Assembly (NCBI RefSeq): GCF_021083305.1
Contig: NZ_JAJFAY010000004.1
Coordinates: 310,001 to 374,000, forward strand
Source: Haladaptatus sp. DYF46
GTDB lineage: Archaea > Halobacteriota > Halobacteria > Halobacteriales > Haladaptataceae
Reading direction: 5' to 3'
Length of the DNA: 64,000 nucleotides
A model generated the notes under the pieces. It saw only the letters and a program-made list of their open reading frames with translations, did no database searches and was not told the origin of the DNA. Both the position numbers and the translations under genes were made by a program. How positions within the stretch are numbered: the first letter of the stretch is position 1; each line of letters opens with the position of its first letter. Below, piece after piece: positions 17,507 through 26,030 of this stretch.

Positions 17507-17908
17507 ATGACCCGAATCGTCGTCGGAACGGACAGCGCCGAGACGAGCGAGAAGATATGCGACTACCTCCGATCACGCATCGACGGGGAGGACGAAGTAC
17601 ACGTCCTAAACTCGCTCCACGGCGGTAACGACGAGGAGATGGTTGCGGACGGCCAGCAAGCACTCTCCGTGTTTCGAGAACGACTCGGCGGGGAGTTCGA
17701 CGTCGAGACGGTGCAGAACACCGACGCGAGCGACCCCGCCCACGACATCCTCACCGCCGCGGACGAGTTGGACGCGGACGAAATCGCCATCGGGCTGACC
17801 CAGAAACGGAGCCCCGCCCAGAAGGTGCTGTTCGGGAGCAACACACAATCGGTCCTCATGCAAACCCGTCACCCCGTCGTCGGCGTGCCGCTTCGGAAAT
17901 CCAAATAA
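17507..17908 (+). CDS. Universal stress protein (UspA family)
   Basis: 133 residues from ATG 17507 (MTRIVVGTD). One USP domain: N-terminal strand, central DELDADEIAIGLTQKRSPAQKVLFGSNTQSVLMQTRHPVVGVP. The usual ATP-binding GxxG-9x-G(S/T) motif appears modified (LTQKRSPAQKVLFGSNTQ keeps the GS step but lacks the first GxxG), so nucleotide binding is uncertain. A strong hairpin follows 20 nt after the stop. Confidence 0.8.
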   Translation: MTRIVVGTDSAETSEKICDYLRSRIDGEDEVHVLNSLHGGNDEEMVADGQQALSVFRERLGGEFDVETVQNTDASDPAHDILTAADELDADEIAIGLTQKRSPAQKVLFGSNTQSVLMQTRHPVVGVPLRKSK

Positions 17909-17927
17909 AACCTCGGCGTCCGTTTTC

Positions 17928-17952
17928 ACCGACTGGGAACGGCCCAGTCGGT
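17928..17952 (+). terminator. Perfect 10-bp stem hairpin after the stress-protein gene
   Basis: ACCGACTGGG and CCCAGTCGGT are exact complements around the loop AACGG, starting 20 nt after the stop at 17908 and ending 95 nt before the oxidase gene. There is no strong T-run after it, so it could be a transcript-end stabiliser or a protein site rather than an intrinsic terminator. Confidence 0.5.
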
Positions 17953-18046
17953 TAAGGCACGTCCGTCCTAACGTCGTATTACGAGCCGCATTGCACCGTA
18001 AAATTACGACCGACCGTAACCGATATTTGGTAGAGAAACGACCACA

Positions 18047-19786
18047 ATGAATCTCCTCGGAGAAGCCGCCACCGGTGTGGGGTTGGGACTCGCGCTGGTG
18101 GCGACCGCGCTCTTGCTCGCTCGCTCGCTCAACATCGAAGACGCAATCGAACCGAAGCGGACGCCGAAAACGGACGGCGGCTACGTCAGCGGCTTTCCGA
18201 CCGGCTACGGGAAGCCGACCGGCGTCATCCGATGGCTGACGACCGTTGACCACAAGGACATCGGCCTCCTCTATCTCCTGTTCGGGAGCGTCGCGTTCTT
18301 CTGGGGCGGCATGGACGCGATGATGATTCGGACGGAGTTGTTCACCCCCAACGTGGACGTCTGGAACGCCACGACCTACAACGGCCTGTTCACCATGCAC
18401 GGCCTGACGATGCTGTTCTTTTTCGCCACGCCCGTCATCTTCGGGTTCGCGAACTACTTCCTGCCCCTCCTCATCGGGGCCGACGATATGGCGTTCCCCC
18501 GCATCAACGCCATCGCGTTTTGGCTCCTTCCAGCGGCGTTCCTGTTGGTCCGGTTCGGCCTCATCTCCGACATTTTCGGCCACGTTATTCAACCGGTTCT
18601 CGGAACCGCGGCCGCACAACCCTTCTTCACGCTCGAACCGCCGACCACCGGGTGGACCATGTACACGCCGCTGTCGCGCCAGCAGGGGAACCCGATGATA
18701 AACGTGATGCTGCTCGGGTTACACCTCTCCGGGCTCAGCACCACGATGGGGGCGGTCAACATCATCGTGACCACGTTCACGCTGAAGGACGTCGAGTGGG
18801 CCGAACTCGACATCTTCTCGTGGACGCTGCTGACGCAGGCGGGGCTCGTGCTGTTCGCCTTCCCGCTCCTCGGAAGCGCCATCCTCATGCTCCTGTTCGA
18901 CCGCGTGTTCGGGACGACGTTCTTCGCGCTGAACGGTGGCGGGCCGCTCCTCTGGCAGAACCTGTTCTGGTTCTTCGGCCACCCGGAGGTGTACATCCTC
19001 GTCCTGCCGCCGATGGGGCTGATAAGCCTCATCATTCCCCGGTTCTCGGGGCGGAAGCTGTTCGGGTTCAAGTTCGTCGTCTATTCGACGCTGGCCATCG
19101 GCGTGCTCTCGTTCGGCGTCTGGGCCCACCACATGTTCACCACCGGAATGGACCCGCGCCTCAGGGCGAGCTTCATGGCGGTGTCGCTGGCTATCGCCGT
19201 TCCGAGCGCCGTCAAGGTCTTCAACTGGATTTCGACGATGTGGAACGGGAACATTCGCCTGACCGCACCCATGCTCTTCTGCGTGGGATCGATCGCGACG
19301 TTCATCATCGGCGGCGTGACGGGCATCTTCCTCGCGTCGATTCCGGTGGACCTCGTGCTCCACGACACCTACTACGTCGTCGGCCATTTCCACCTCATCA
19401 TCATGGGGCTGATTCCGTTCGCCATATTCGCGGCGGTGTACTTCTGGTACCCAATCTTCACCGGGCGGATGTACAACGAGTTCCTCGCGAAGGTCCACTT
19501 CTGGCTCACCTTCATCGGCGTCATGCTGACGTTCAACACGTTCATCGTCCTCGGCATGGTGGGCCTACCGCGCCGCTATGCGAGTTACCCGCCGCAGTTC
19601 GCGTTCCTCCAGCAGGTCGCCACCGTGGGCGCGTTCATCATCGCGCTCGGCACGCTCGTCTGGGTGTGGAACATGCTCCAATCCTACCGAAACGGACCCG
19701 TCGTCACCGACGCGGACGTGTGGAACTTGAAGGAGCACGGCTTCTTCTCGCGCGAGTGGCAGTGGTTCGAGGAACGGTTGGAGTGA
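18047..19786 (+). CDS. coxA: Haem-copper oxidase subunit I
   Basis: 579 residues, about 13 membrane spans including an extra N-terminal span (4-26). Signature blocks: WLTTVDHKDIGLLY, the low-spin haem His in FTMHGLTMLF (His118), GHPEVYILVLPP (CuB His, proton-channel Glu and cross-linked Tyr, all as in A1-type oxidases), VWAHHMFTTGM (two CuB His) and TYYVVGHFHLIIMG (haem ligands). It reduces O2 to water with proton pumping in the cell membrane. Subunit II is not in the window. An AT-rich GATATTTGG about 23 nt upstream suggests a leaderless transcript. Confidence 0.93.
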   Translation: MNLLGEAATGVGLGLALVATALLLARSLNIEDAIEPKRTPKTDGGYVSGFPTGYGKPTGVIRWLTTVDHKDIGLLYLLFGSVAFFWGGMDAMMIRTELFTPNVDVWNATTYNGLFTMHGLTMLFFFATPVIFGFANYFLPLLIGADDMAFPRINAIAFWLLPAAFLLVRFGLISDIFGHVIQPVLGTAAAQPFFTLEPPTTGWTMYTPLSRQQGNPMINVMLLGLHLSGLSTTMGAVNIIVTTFTLKDVEWAELDIFSWTLLTQAGLVLFAFPLLGSAILMLLFDRVFGTTFFALNGGGPLLWQNLFWFFGHPEVYILVLPPMGLISLIIPRFSGRKLFGFKFVVYSTLAIGVLSFGVWAHHMFTTGMDPRLRASFMAVSLAIAVPSAVKVFNWISTMWNGNIRLTAPMLFCVGSIATFIIGGVTGIFLASIPVDLVLHDTYYVVGHFHLIIMGLIPFAIFAAVYFWYPIFTGRMYNEFLAKVHFWLTFIGVMLTFNTFIVLGMVGLPRRYASYPPQFAFLQQVATVGAFIIALGTLVWVWNMLQSYRNGPVVTDADVWNLKEHGFFSREWQWFEERLE

Positions 19787-19814
19787 TTCTCGGCGCGTTT
19801 TTATCGCGCGTTTT

Positions 19815-20291
19815 TCATCCCGTGAATCGACCGTAAAAGACGCCTAACGAGTAGCCGTATGCGAGGTGGGCGAGCAGGCTGAAGACGATGTAGAGGAAGA
19901 AGAACGCCCCCTCCAGATGGAGTCCCGTGGAACCCAAGCCGAGGAACGCGAACCACAGCAGGAGGGCGAACAGGATGCCTCGAACGCCGATGTCGTCCGC
20001 GCCGGGGATGACCGCGAACCGGTCCTCTATCGCCGCGAACACCAGGGGCCAGACGACGATGCCGGCGAAGACGAAGACCGCGAACCCGAGGTACGGCTTT
20101 CCGGACATTCCGACGAACTTCGCGATCGCGGCCGGGACGCCCAGATTGAAGTCCGTTTCCGCTTCGGAAACGAGAAAGATGAACAGCATGACGGCGGTGC
20201 TGACGATACCCGCCTTGAGCGTCTGAATCCCCTCCACGACGGCGGGAGGCAGGCCGGAATCGTCCTCGAATCCCGCGACTTCCTGTGACAT
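19815..20291 (-). CDS. Oxidase-adjacent multi-span membrane protein (DUF6789-like)
   Basis: 158 residues from ATG 20291 (MSQEVAGFEDD). A TATA-like ATATAAA on the minus strand at 20322-20316 is 25 nt upstream, which fits a leaderless transcript and favours this ATG over the one at 20303. About four or five hydrophobic spans follow, ending in LAHLAYGYSLGVFYGRFTG, the same ending as its paralogue at 15953-16480. It is convergent with coxA (stops 28 nt apart). The position beside subunit I suggests a respiratory membrane role, inferred only. Confidence 0.72.
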   Translation of the reverse strand: MSQEVAGFEDDSGLPPAVVEGIQTLKAGIVSTAVMLFIFLVSEAETDFNLGVPAAIAKFVGMSGKPYLGFAVFVFAGIVVWPLVFAAIEDRFAVIPGADDIGVRGILFALLLWFAFLGLGSTGLHLEGAFFFLYIVFSLLAHLAYGYSLGVFYGRFTG

Positions 20292-20315
20292 ACTAGCGGG
20301 CATGAGCGGAAGCGA

Positions 20316-20322
20316 TTTATAT
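20316..20322 (-). promoter_or_regulatory. TATA-like box deciding the start at 20291
   Basis: ATATAAA on the minus strand lies 25 nt before the ATG at 20291, the spacing expected for a leaderless haloarchaeal transcript. Confidence 0.5.
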
Positions 20323-20382
20323 GTACTCCCTGTTTGCCGACGGAGAAAATCGTTTCGAGGAGAATCCGCCGAACGGACGGGC

Positions 20383-20415
20383 CACGTGGTTCGCCAAATC
20401 ACGTGGTTCGCCAAA
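20383..20415. repeat. 16-bp direct repeat, period 17
   Basis: CACGTGGTTCGCCAAA occurs at 20383-20398 and 20400-20415, separated by one T. It ends 12 nt before the ATG of the aldo/keto reductase. It could be a duplicated regulator site or a replication-slippage product. CACGTG is itself a palindrome within each copy. Confidence 0.55.
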
Positions 20416-20427
20416 AGACGTTACCCG

Positions 20428-21297
20428 ATGGGCGGCACACCCTCCGACGTGACAATCGAGAACGAGAGCGACACGTTCGATATCGGCGGCGAACTGACGG
20501 TCAACCGACTCGGCTACGGCGCGATGCGCCTCACCGGCGAGGACATCATCGGCCCCCCGGACGACGAGGAGGAAGCGCGACGCGTCCTGCACGAAGTCGT
20601 GTCGACCGGCACGAACTTCATCGATACGGCAGACTCCTACGGCCCGGCAGTGAGCGAGCGACTCATCGGTGAAGCGCTCCATCCCTTCCCCTCGGACCTC
20701 GTCGTCGCCACGAAGGGCGGTCTCTGGCGCGACAGCCGGGACGGGTCGTGGCCGAAATGCGGCGAACCGGGCTACATCAGGAACGCCATCCTCGGCAGCC
20801 TCGACCGACTCAAGGTGGATACCATCGACCTGTACCAGTACCACCGCCCGGACCCGGACGTCCCGTTCGAGGACGCGGTAAACACGTTCGCGGAACTCAA
20901 GGACGAGGGCAAGGTCCGAAACGTCGGCCTGAGCAACGTCTCGGTCGAACAGTTGGAGGAGGCCCGCGACATCGTGGACGTCGCCACGGTACAGAACCGG
21001 TACAACGTCGGCAACCGCGAACACGAGGACGTGCTCGAAGCCTGCGAGGAGTACGACATCGGCTTCATCCCGTGGTTCCCGCTCGGCGCGGGCGACCTCG
21101 GCGACAAGGGGGACGTGGTGGACCAAATCGCCGAAGACCACGACGCCTCCGACCGACAGATAGCCTTGGCGTGGTTGCTTCATCATTCGCCGGTCACGCT
21201 GCCGATTCCGGGCACGTCGAGCGTGGATCACCTGCACGACAACGTCGCGGCGTCGCACGTCGACCTCTCCTCCGACGAGATGGAACGTCTCGATTAG
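20428..21297 (+). CDS. Aldo/keto reductase
   Basis: 289 residues from ATG 20428 (MGGTPSDVTIE). AKR catalytic tetrad: Asp and Tyr in NFIDTADSYGPAVSE, Lys in LVVATKGGL, His in YQYHRPDP. NADPH-binding elements are VGLSNVSVEQLEEA and the C-terminal LPIPGTSSVDHLHDN. The fold is a (beta/alpha)8 barrel reducing aldehydes or ketones with NADPH. The physiological substrate is unknown. A 16-bp tandem repeat sits directly before the start codon. Confidence 0.88.
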   Translation: MGGTPSDVTIENESDTFDIGGELTVNRLGYGAMRLTGEDIIGPPDDEEEARRVLHEVVSTGTNFIDTADSYGPAVSERLIGEALHPFPSDLVVATKGGLWRDSRDGSWPKCGEPGYIRNAILGSLDRLKVDTIDLYQYHRPDPDVPFEDAVNTFAELKDEGKVRNVGLSNVSVEQLEEARDIVDVATVQNRYNVGNREHEDVLEACEEYDIGFIPWFPLGAGDLGDKGDVVDQIAEDHDASDRQIALAWLLHHSPVTLPIPGTSSVDHLHDNVAASHVDLSSDEMERLD

Positions 21298-21304
21298 GCG
21301 AAAA

Positions 21305-22039
21305 TCAGGCCGAGAGCCCGCGAACGTTCTGCTGAAGTCGAATCGTCGCGGTAAGCATGAACGCGCCGATCATCACCACGAAGACGCTTTCGACGCTTCC
21401 CACGAGCACCGACTCGACGCCGACGACGACGCCGAGGTCGGCGAGGCCCAGGAGGCCCGAACAGACCAGAACCGGAAGCAAGTGGCGGCGTAACGTGTCG
21501 ATGGACGTTCCCTGTGCGAGCGATTCGAGTCGGTCGGCGAAGACGATGCCGTAGACGGCGAAGGAGATGCTTCCGAGGCCTTTGACGAACGAGACGACGG
21601 AGCCGTGACCGAGGAGCAGGACGACGAGGAGTTCGAACAGGATGGCGCAGACGAACCCGAGTTCGATCCGGCGCAGTCGCGACAGCGGAATCCGCCGTTC
21701 GTCAGCTGGCGGGGCCAACGTGCTGTTGTAGTACAGTTCGCGCATCGCGAACGCGAGGAAGACGGTGCAGAACAGAAACGCCGCGTGGGCGAGCGCGAGG
21801 AGCCATCGGCCCGCCGAAAGCACGCCCGCCATCCCGAGGACGCCGTACAGAACCCCCGCAACGCCGATGGCGACGAGGTAGAACCAGAACGGTCGTTGGG
21901 ACTCCATCCGATTCAGTTGCAGGTTACGGAACGCGTAGAAGCCGAAGATTCCGGCCGAGACGGCGAGGAGACCCGAACCGACGAACCGCACGACGCCCCC
22001 GCTTGCGTCGGCACCGACCTGTGCGAGTGGGATGACCAT
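21305..22039 (-). CDS. Seven-span membrane protein, unknown function
   Basis: 244 residues with about seven hydrophobic segments (VVRFVGSGLLAVSAGIFGFY, FWFYLVAIGVAGVLYGVLG, LGFVCAILFELLVVLLLGHG, SVFVVMIGAFMLTATIRLQ). An ADERRIPLSRLRRIE cytoplasmic loop is in the middle. The topology (seven spans, N outside) recalls haloarchaeal 7TM proteins, but no retinal-binding Lys pattern is visible, so it is not a rhodopsin. An AT-rich TTTAATATATT on the plus strand at 22067-22077 lies about 27 nt upstream of the ATG, fitting a leaderless promoter. Confidence 0.65.
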   Translation of the reverse strand: MVIPLAQVGADASGGVVRFVGSGLLAVSAGIFGFYAFRNLQLNRMESQRPFWFYLVAIGVAGVLYGVLGMAGVLSAGRWLLALAHAAFLFCTVFLAFAMRELYYNSTLAPPADERRIPLSRLRRIELGFVCAILFELLVVLLLGHGSVVSFVKGLGSISFAVYGIVFADRLESLAQGTSIDTLRRHLLPVLVCSGLLGLADLGVVVGVESVLVGSVESVFVVMIGAFMLTATIRLQQNVRGLSA

Positions 22040-22067
22040 CTGCGTGCATCGAAAGGAGCGCAGTTAT

Positions 22068-23648
22068 TTAATATATTCGACCCATCAATTCCGGATAGTG
22101 TGTCTCGATGACTCGTTCGAGAGCGACCCGGAGGTCCTCGATCGTTTCGTATCGGTCCGACTTGCGCTTCGCCATCGCGCGCCGGAGGAAGTCGTCGATT
22201 TCGGGTGGCACATCGGAATTCACATCGGACGGCGTCGGCGGGACGTCCGACGTCACCTGTTTTACGACGAGGTGCGAGTCACCGACGAACGGCGAACTGC
22301 CGGTGAAGAGGGTGTACAAAACAGCACCGAGACCGTACACGTCGGTCGAGTGGTCGATGCCGCCGAACGATTCGGGTTCCAGATGCTCGGGTGCGGCATA
22401 GGCCGGCGGCACGAGCGACAGTCGGGCGTCGGCCATCACCTCGGCGAATCCCCAATCGCCGACCTTCGGAACGGGCCACGTCGAACCGAAGGTCCTCGTG
22501 AACCGAACCGCGGGAGGACAGAGGCCGCCGTGAATCACACCGAGCGCGTGAGCGTGTGAAACCGTTCTGACGAGGCCGTGTGCGAACCAGAGCGAGGGTT
22601 CCAACCCGGCAACCACGTGGTCATCCAGCGTCCCACCACCCGTGAACTCCGTCGCAACCCACGGCGGGGCGCTTCCGCGCGCCCGAACCGTCAGCACGTG
22701 GTCGTGGTCGTGGATGGCCTCCCACCGGTCGATGGCGTCGAAGAACGAATCGATAATCGACTGCGTTCGATGGTCGGGACGGAGGGTGAACAGCGTCGTC
22801 ATGGCGTGCTGTTCGCGGGTGGTCGCGGCCCGCGCGTGGTGTGCGACCACGAGCGGCGAGCGTCCGGCGGGACGAAGCGTCTCGAAATCCTCGTACTCGA
22901 CCGGGAGCGGTCGTGGCGATTCGATGTCCTCGGAGGACGGCGGACCCGTGCCGGAACGGAAGGCGTCCCCGGATGACGGTTTCGACGTTGACGGACTATC
23001 GACATCCGATGCCGGTTCGATACGGATACCACCTGTTTCCGGCCCGCCCCGTCCCGACTGCACGACGTTCGCCCCGACGGGGAACACCGCCGCCGTTTCC
23101 GGGTCGGAAACGCTGATGACGACCGGTTGGCCGTCCAGCGTCGCCCCCGAAAGCGCGTTGGAGATGTGTCGAATCGCCTCCGTCGCGTACCGTCGAACGG
23201 TTCCGCTCCCCTCGTCTCGAAGCGAAAAAAGCGAACCGAACACCGGTTCCGCGGACCGAGGATACGTTTCGGCCACGCCGGCCACGGTCACGACGGCGTT
23301 TTCGCGCACCAACGGGTCGCCGTCTTCGACCAACTCGGGGACGTGTTTCATGGCCGGTTTGGCGTCGGCGGGATTCGATTGTGCGACTTCCGCGAGCGCC
23401 CACGTCGCGCCGCGTCGCACCCACTGGTCGTCGTCGGTGATGGCCTGCATGAGGTCCGGAACGGGAACCCGCTCCGGCGCGTTGGCGGCCACCTCCGCGA
23501 GCGCCCACGCCGCGCTCGCGCGTCGCTTCGGGTCGTCGGCGTCGAGCGACACGAGGAGGTCCGAAACGTCCCGTACCGAGTAGACGTTCGCACGCTCTCC
23601 GTCCTCGTATCGCCGTACATCGCGCTCCTCGGAGTCGAACCGGCCCAT
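22068..23648 (-). CDS. HEAT-repeat protein fused to a pseudokinase domain
   Basis: 526 residues. Residues 25-165 are HEAT-type repeats (RASAAWALAEVAANAPERV, RRGATWALAEVAQSNPADA, RENAVVTVAGVAETYP). A linker (170-250) leads to a protein-kinase fold (about 252-515): DWGFAE at the DFG position (398-400), AAPEHLEPES as the APE segment, and STDVYGLGAVLYTLFTG as helix F. The catalytic loop reads HGGLCPPAV (373-381) instead of HRDLKPxN, and no Lys is visible at the VAIK position. The catalytic Asp, Lys and Asn are therefore lost. It is probably a scaffold or allosteric pseudokinase. It stands upstream of and divergent from the dha genes. Confidence 0.8.
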   Translation of the reverse strand: MGRFDSEERDVRRYEDGERANVYSVRDVSDLLVSLDADDPKRRASAAWALAEVAANAPERVPVPDLMQAITDDDQWVRRGATWALAEVAQSNPADAKPAMKHVPELVEDGDPLVRENAVVTVAGVAETYPRSAEPVFGSLFSLRDEGSGTVRRYATEAIRHISNALSGATLDGQPVVISVSDPETAAVFPVGANVVQSGRGGPETGGIRIEPASDVDSPSTSKPSSGDAFRSGTGPPSSEDIESPRPLPVEYEDFETLRPAGRSPLVVAHHARAATTREQHAMTTLFTLRPDHRTQSIIDSFFDAIDRWEAIHDHDHVLTVRARGSAPPWVATEFTGGGTLDDHVVAGLEPSLWFAHGLVRTVSHAHALGVIHGGLCPPAVRFTRTFGSTWPVPKVGDWGFAEVMADARLSLVPPAYAAPEHLEPESFGGIDHSTDVYGLGAVLYTLFTGSSPFVGDSHLVVKQVTSDVPPTPSDVNSDVPPEIDDFLRRAMAKRKSDRYETIEDLRVALERVIETHYPELMGRIY

Positions 23649-23804
23649 AATTCAACCTTCGTACCTATCGAAGAGCCGATATACAATAATCGTTGTGTGT
23701 CCCCCGAACCGGGTCGGGAAACGAAAAAACATCAGAACTTCGGAGAACTGTCACGATAATCGAAAGAACCCTTATGCGTCACGGAGTAGATGATAACACG
23801 ACAC

Positions 23805-24806
23805 ATGAAAAAACTCATCAACGAACCGTCGGCGGTCGTGGACGAGATGCTGGACGGGATGGTCGCTGCACATCCCGACGAAGTTCGACGACTGCCGGAC
23901 TCGAACGTCCTCGTTCGAGCGGACGCGCCGGTCGAAGGAAAGGTAGCCGTCGTGAGCGGCGGCGGGAGCGGGCACGAACCGACACACGCGGGCTATCTCG
24001 GGCCGGGAATGCTGGACGGCGCGGCGTCAGGCGAAGTGTTCACCTCGCCGACGGCGGACGAGGTGAGCGAGATGGTACAGGCCTGCGACGGCGGCGAGGG
24101 CGTCCTCATGGTCATCAAGAACTACGAGGGCGACGTGATGAACTTCGAGACGGCGGGCGAGATGGCCGAGATGGAATCCGACGTGGACGTCGCGCAGGTC
24201 GTCGTCAACGACGACGTGGCGGTCGAAGATTCGCTGTACACCTCCGGACGACGCGGGGTCTGTGGCACGATCTTCGTCCACAAGGTCGCGGGCGCGATGG
24301 CCGACGAGGGCGGCGATTTGGACGAGGTACAGCGCGTCGCTCAGAAGGTCATCGACAACGTGGCGACGATGGGAACCGCACTCACGTCGTGCATCACGCC
24401 CGAGAAGGGCGAACCGACATTCGACCTCGGCGAGGACGAAATCGAACTCGGCATCGGCATCCACGGCGAACCGGGCGTCGAACGCACCGAGACGATGTCC
24501 GCGGACGACATCACCGAGCGACTGGCCGAGAACGTCCTCGACGACTTGGACCTCGATTCGGGAACGGAAGTCGCCACAATCGTCAACGGGATGGGCGGCA
24601 CGCCGCTGTCGGAACTGTATATCGTGAACCGGAAACTCCAGTCGATACTGGAGGACGAGGGACTGGAGACGTGGGACGCGTGGGTCGGCGACTACATGAC
24701 CTCGCTCGACATGCAGGGCTGTTCGGTGACGGTATTGGCGTTGGACGACGAGTTGAAAGAGTTGTTGGCGCATCCGGTGGAGACGCCCGCGTTGACGGTG
24801 ACGTAG
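23805..24806 (+). CDS. dhaK: Dihydroxyacetone kinase subunit DhaK
   Basis: 333 residues from ATG 23805 (MKKLINEPS); an in-frame ATG 15 nt upstream is less typical. The Gly-rich substrate loop SGGGSGHEPTHAGY (51-64) and the hemiaminal-forming His220 in GIGIHGEPGVERTE are both present. DhaK binds dihydroxyacetone covalently and receives phosphate from ADP/ATP held by DhaL. CTTATG at 23771-23776 may be the TATA box, giving a very short leader. The genes for DhaL and DhaM follow, separated from dhaK by a small membrane-protein gene. Confidence 0.93.
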   Translation: MKKLINEPSAVVDEMLDGMVAAHPDEVRRLPDSNVLVRADAPVEGKVAVVSGGGSGHEPTHAGYLGPGMLDGAASGEVFTSPTADEVSEMVQACDGGEGVLMVIKNYEGDVMNFETAGEMAEMESDVDVAQVVVNDDVAVEDSLYTSGRRGVCGTIFVHKVAGAMADEGGDLDEVQRVAQKVIDNVATMGTALTSCITPEKGEPTFDLGEDEIELGIGIHGEPGVERTETMSADDITERLAENVLDDLDLDSGTEVATIVNGMGGTPLSELYIVNRKLQSILEDEGLETWDAWVGDYMTSLDMQGCSVTVLALDDELKELLAHPVETPALTVT

Positions 24807-24922
24807 TCGAAATCATATTCCGGAACTATTTCGTGGAGTGAACCTTCGTTTCACCATCAGTAACATCGAATAGACTACCGCGTTTTCGAGCTATTTTTGT
24901 ACCAACAAAACGTTTGAAACAT

Positions 24923-25120
24923 ATGGTGACTGTCCTCAGTTACGTTCTGAGCGTCGTAATCGTCCTCGGGTGTATGTTCCTCCTCACCCTTTTATCTGAC
25001 AAATTATTTACTGACTTGAACGTTTTGCAGTCGACACCGGCGCGAATCGTTACGGACCTCCTCGGAGGTGGTGTCGGATTCGTAATCGGAGTCACGATAG
25101 TGACCGTCCTCTCGGTCTGA
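24923..25120 (+). CDS. Two-span membrane micro-protein inside the dha cluster
   Basis: 65 residues from ATG 24923 (a TTG lies 9 nt upstream). Two hydrophobic spans, VTVLSYVLSVVIVLGCMFLL and GGGVGFVIGVTIVTVLSV, flank a loop SDKLFTDLNVLQSTPARIV. The segment from about 24810 to 25200 is visibly AT-richer than the dha genes around it, with Lys/Asn/Leu codons unlike its neighbours. It therefore looks like an insertion splitting dhaK from dhaL by 489 nt. No family is recognised, and a role in DHA uptake is possible but unsupported. Confidence 0.55.
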   Translation: MVTVLSYVLSVVIVLGCMFLLTLLSDKLFTDLNVLQSTPARIVTDLLGGGVGFVIGVTIVTVLSV

Positions 25121-25295
25121 ACTACTCGGTAGGCATCCACAGTGAATTGATGTGTTTTGAGGAACGCTAGCACGATACACAATCCCGTCACAACCCATCC
25201 CGATACCATCGGTGGGATCTTGTCCGAATCGGAAACAGTCACCGACGACACGAGCGAAGGTTTACCCTACCCCGCCCCGTGGGGTCGGCATAGAG

Positions 25296-26030
25296 ATGGC
25301 AGATACAGCAACGGAGCGGGATGCGGTGCGTTCTGCAATCGAGAACGTCGCGGCACGAATGGCCGACGAGAAGGAATACCTGACGGACCTCGACTCGGCC
25401 ATCGGCGACGCCGACCACGGCGCGAACATGGACCGGGGCTTTCGGGCGGTCCTCGAAAAGACGGACGGGATGGACGAGGCGGATGCCGCCGACCTCGTGA
25501 AGACGGTCGGCGTGACGCTCATCTCGGAGGTCGGCGGGGCCGCCGGACCGCTGTACGGCGGGTCGTTCATGAGCGCCAGCGCGGAACTGTCCGACGGCGT
25601 CACCGCCGAATCGACGGTGGCCTTCGCCGAGGCGTTTCTGGAGAAGGTACAGGACAGGGGAGACGCGCCGGTCGGCGCGAAGACGATGGTGGACGCGCTG
25701 ACGCCCGCCGTCCACACCTACAAGAAGTCCATCGAGGAGGACGACCTCGAACCAGTCGAGGCGCTGACGAAGGCGGTCGACGCGTGCGAGCGCGGCGTCA
25801 ACTTCACTACCCCGATTCGTGCGAAGAAGGGGCGAGCGTCGTACCTTGGCTGGCGGTCGGTCGGCCATCAGGACCCCGGCGCGACGAGCACGCTGTTCAT
25901 CGTCGAGGAGATACAGGACACGGCGGTCGAATACCTCGGCGACGGGGACCTCGAAGCGGACGCGGAGTCGCCGACGGTTCCGGACGAGGAACCGACGCCC
26001 GAGGACGGCGAACCGGGGGCGTCTGAATGA
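25296..26030 (+). CDS. dhaL: Dihydroxyacetone kinase nucleotide-binding subunit DhaL
   Basis: 244 residues from ATG 25296 (MADTATERD). The ADP/Mg-binding Asp cluster is AIGDADHGANMDRGF (about 35-49), followed by GGAAGPLYGGSFMSAS and the GRASYLGWRSVGHQDPGA block typical of DhaL. The C-terminal 30 residues are a very acidic Pro/Glu tail, longer than in bacterial DhaL and consistent with high-salt adaptation. DhaL keeps a bound ADP that is rephosphorylated by DhaM. The stop overlaps the dhaM start by 4 nt, so they are translationally coupled. Confidence 0.93.
   Translation: MADTATERDAVRSAIENVAARMADEKEYLTDLDSAIGDADHGANMDRGFRAVLEKTDGMDEADAADLVKTVGVTLISEVGGAAGPLYGGSFMSASAELSDGVTAESTVAFAEAFLEKVQDRGDAPVGAKTMVDALTPAVHTYKKSIEEDDLEPVEALTKAVDACERGVNFTTPIRAKKGRASYLGWRSVGHQDPGATSTLFIVEEIQDTAVEYLGDGDLEADAESPTVPDEEPTPEDGEPGASE

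Noticed and set aside
21305-22039. Possible microbial rhodopsin
   Set aside because: Seven spans, but no retinal Lys pattern in the last helix and no DxxxK/Trp pocket residues.
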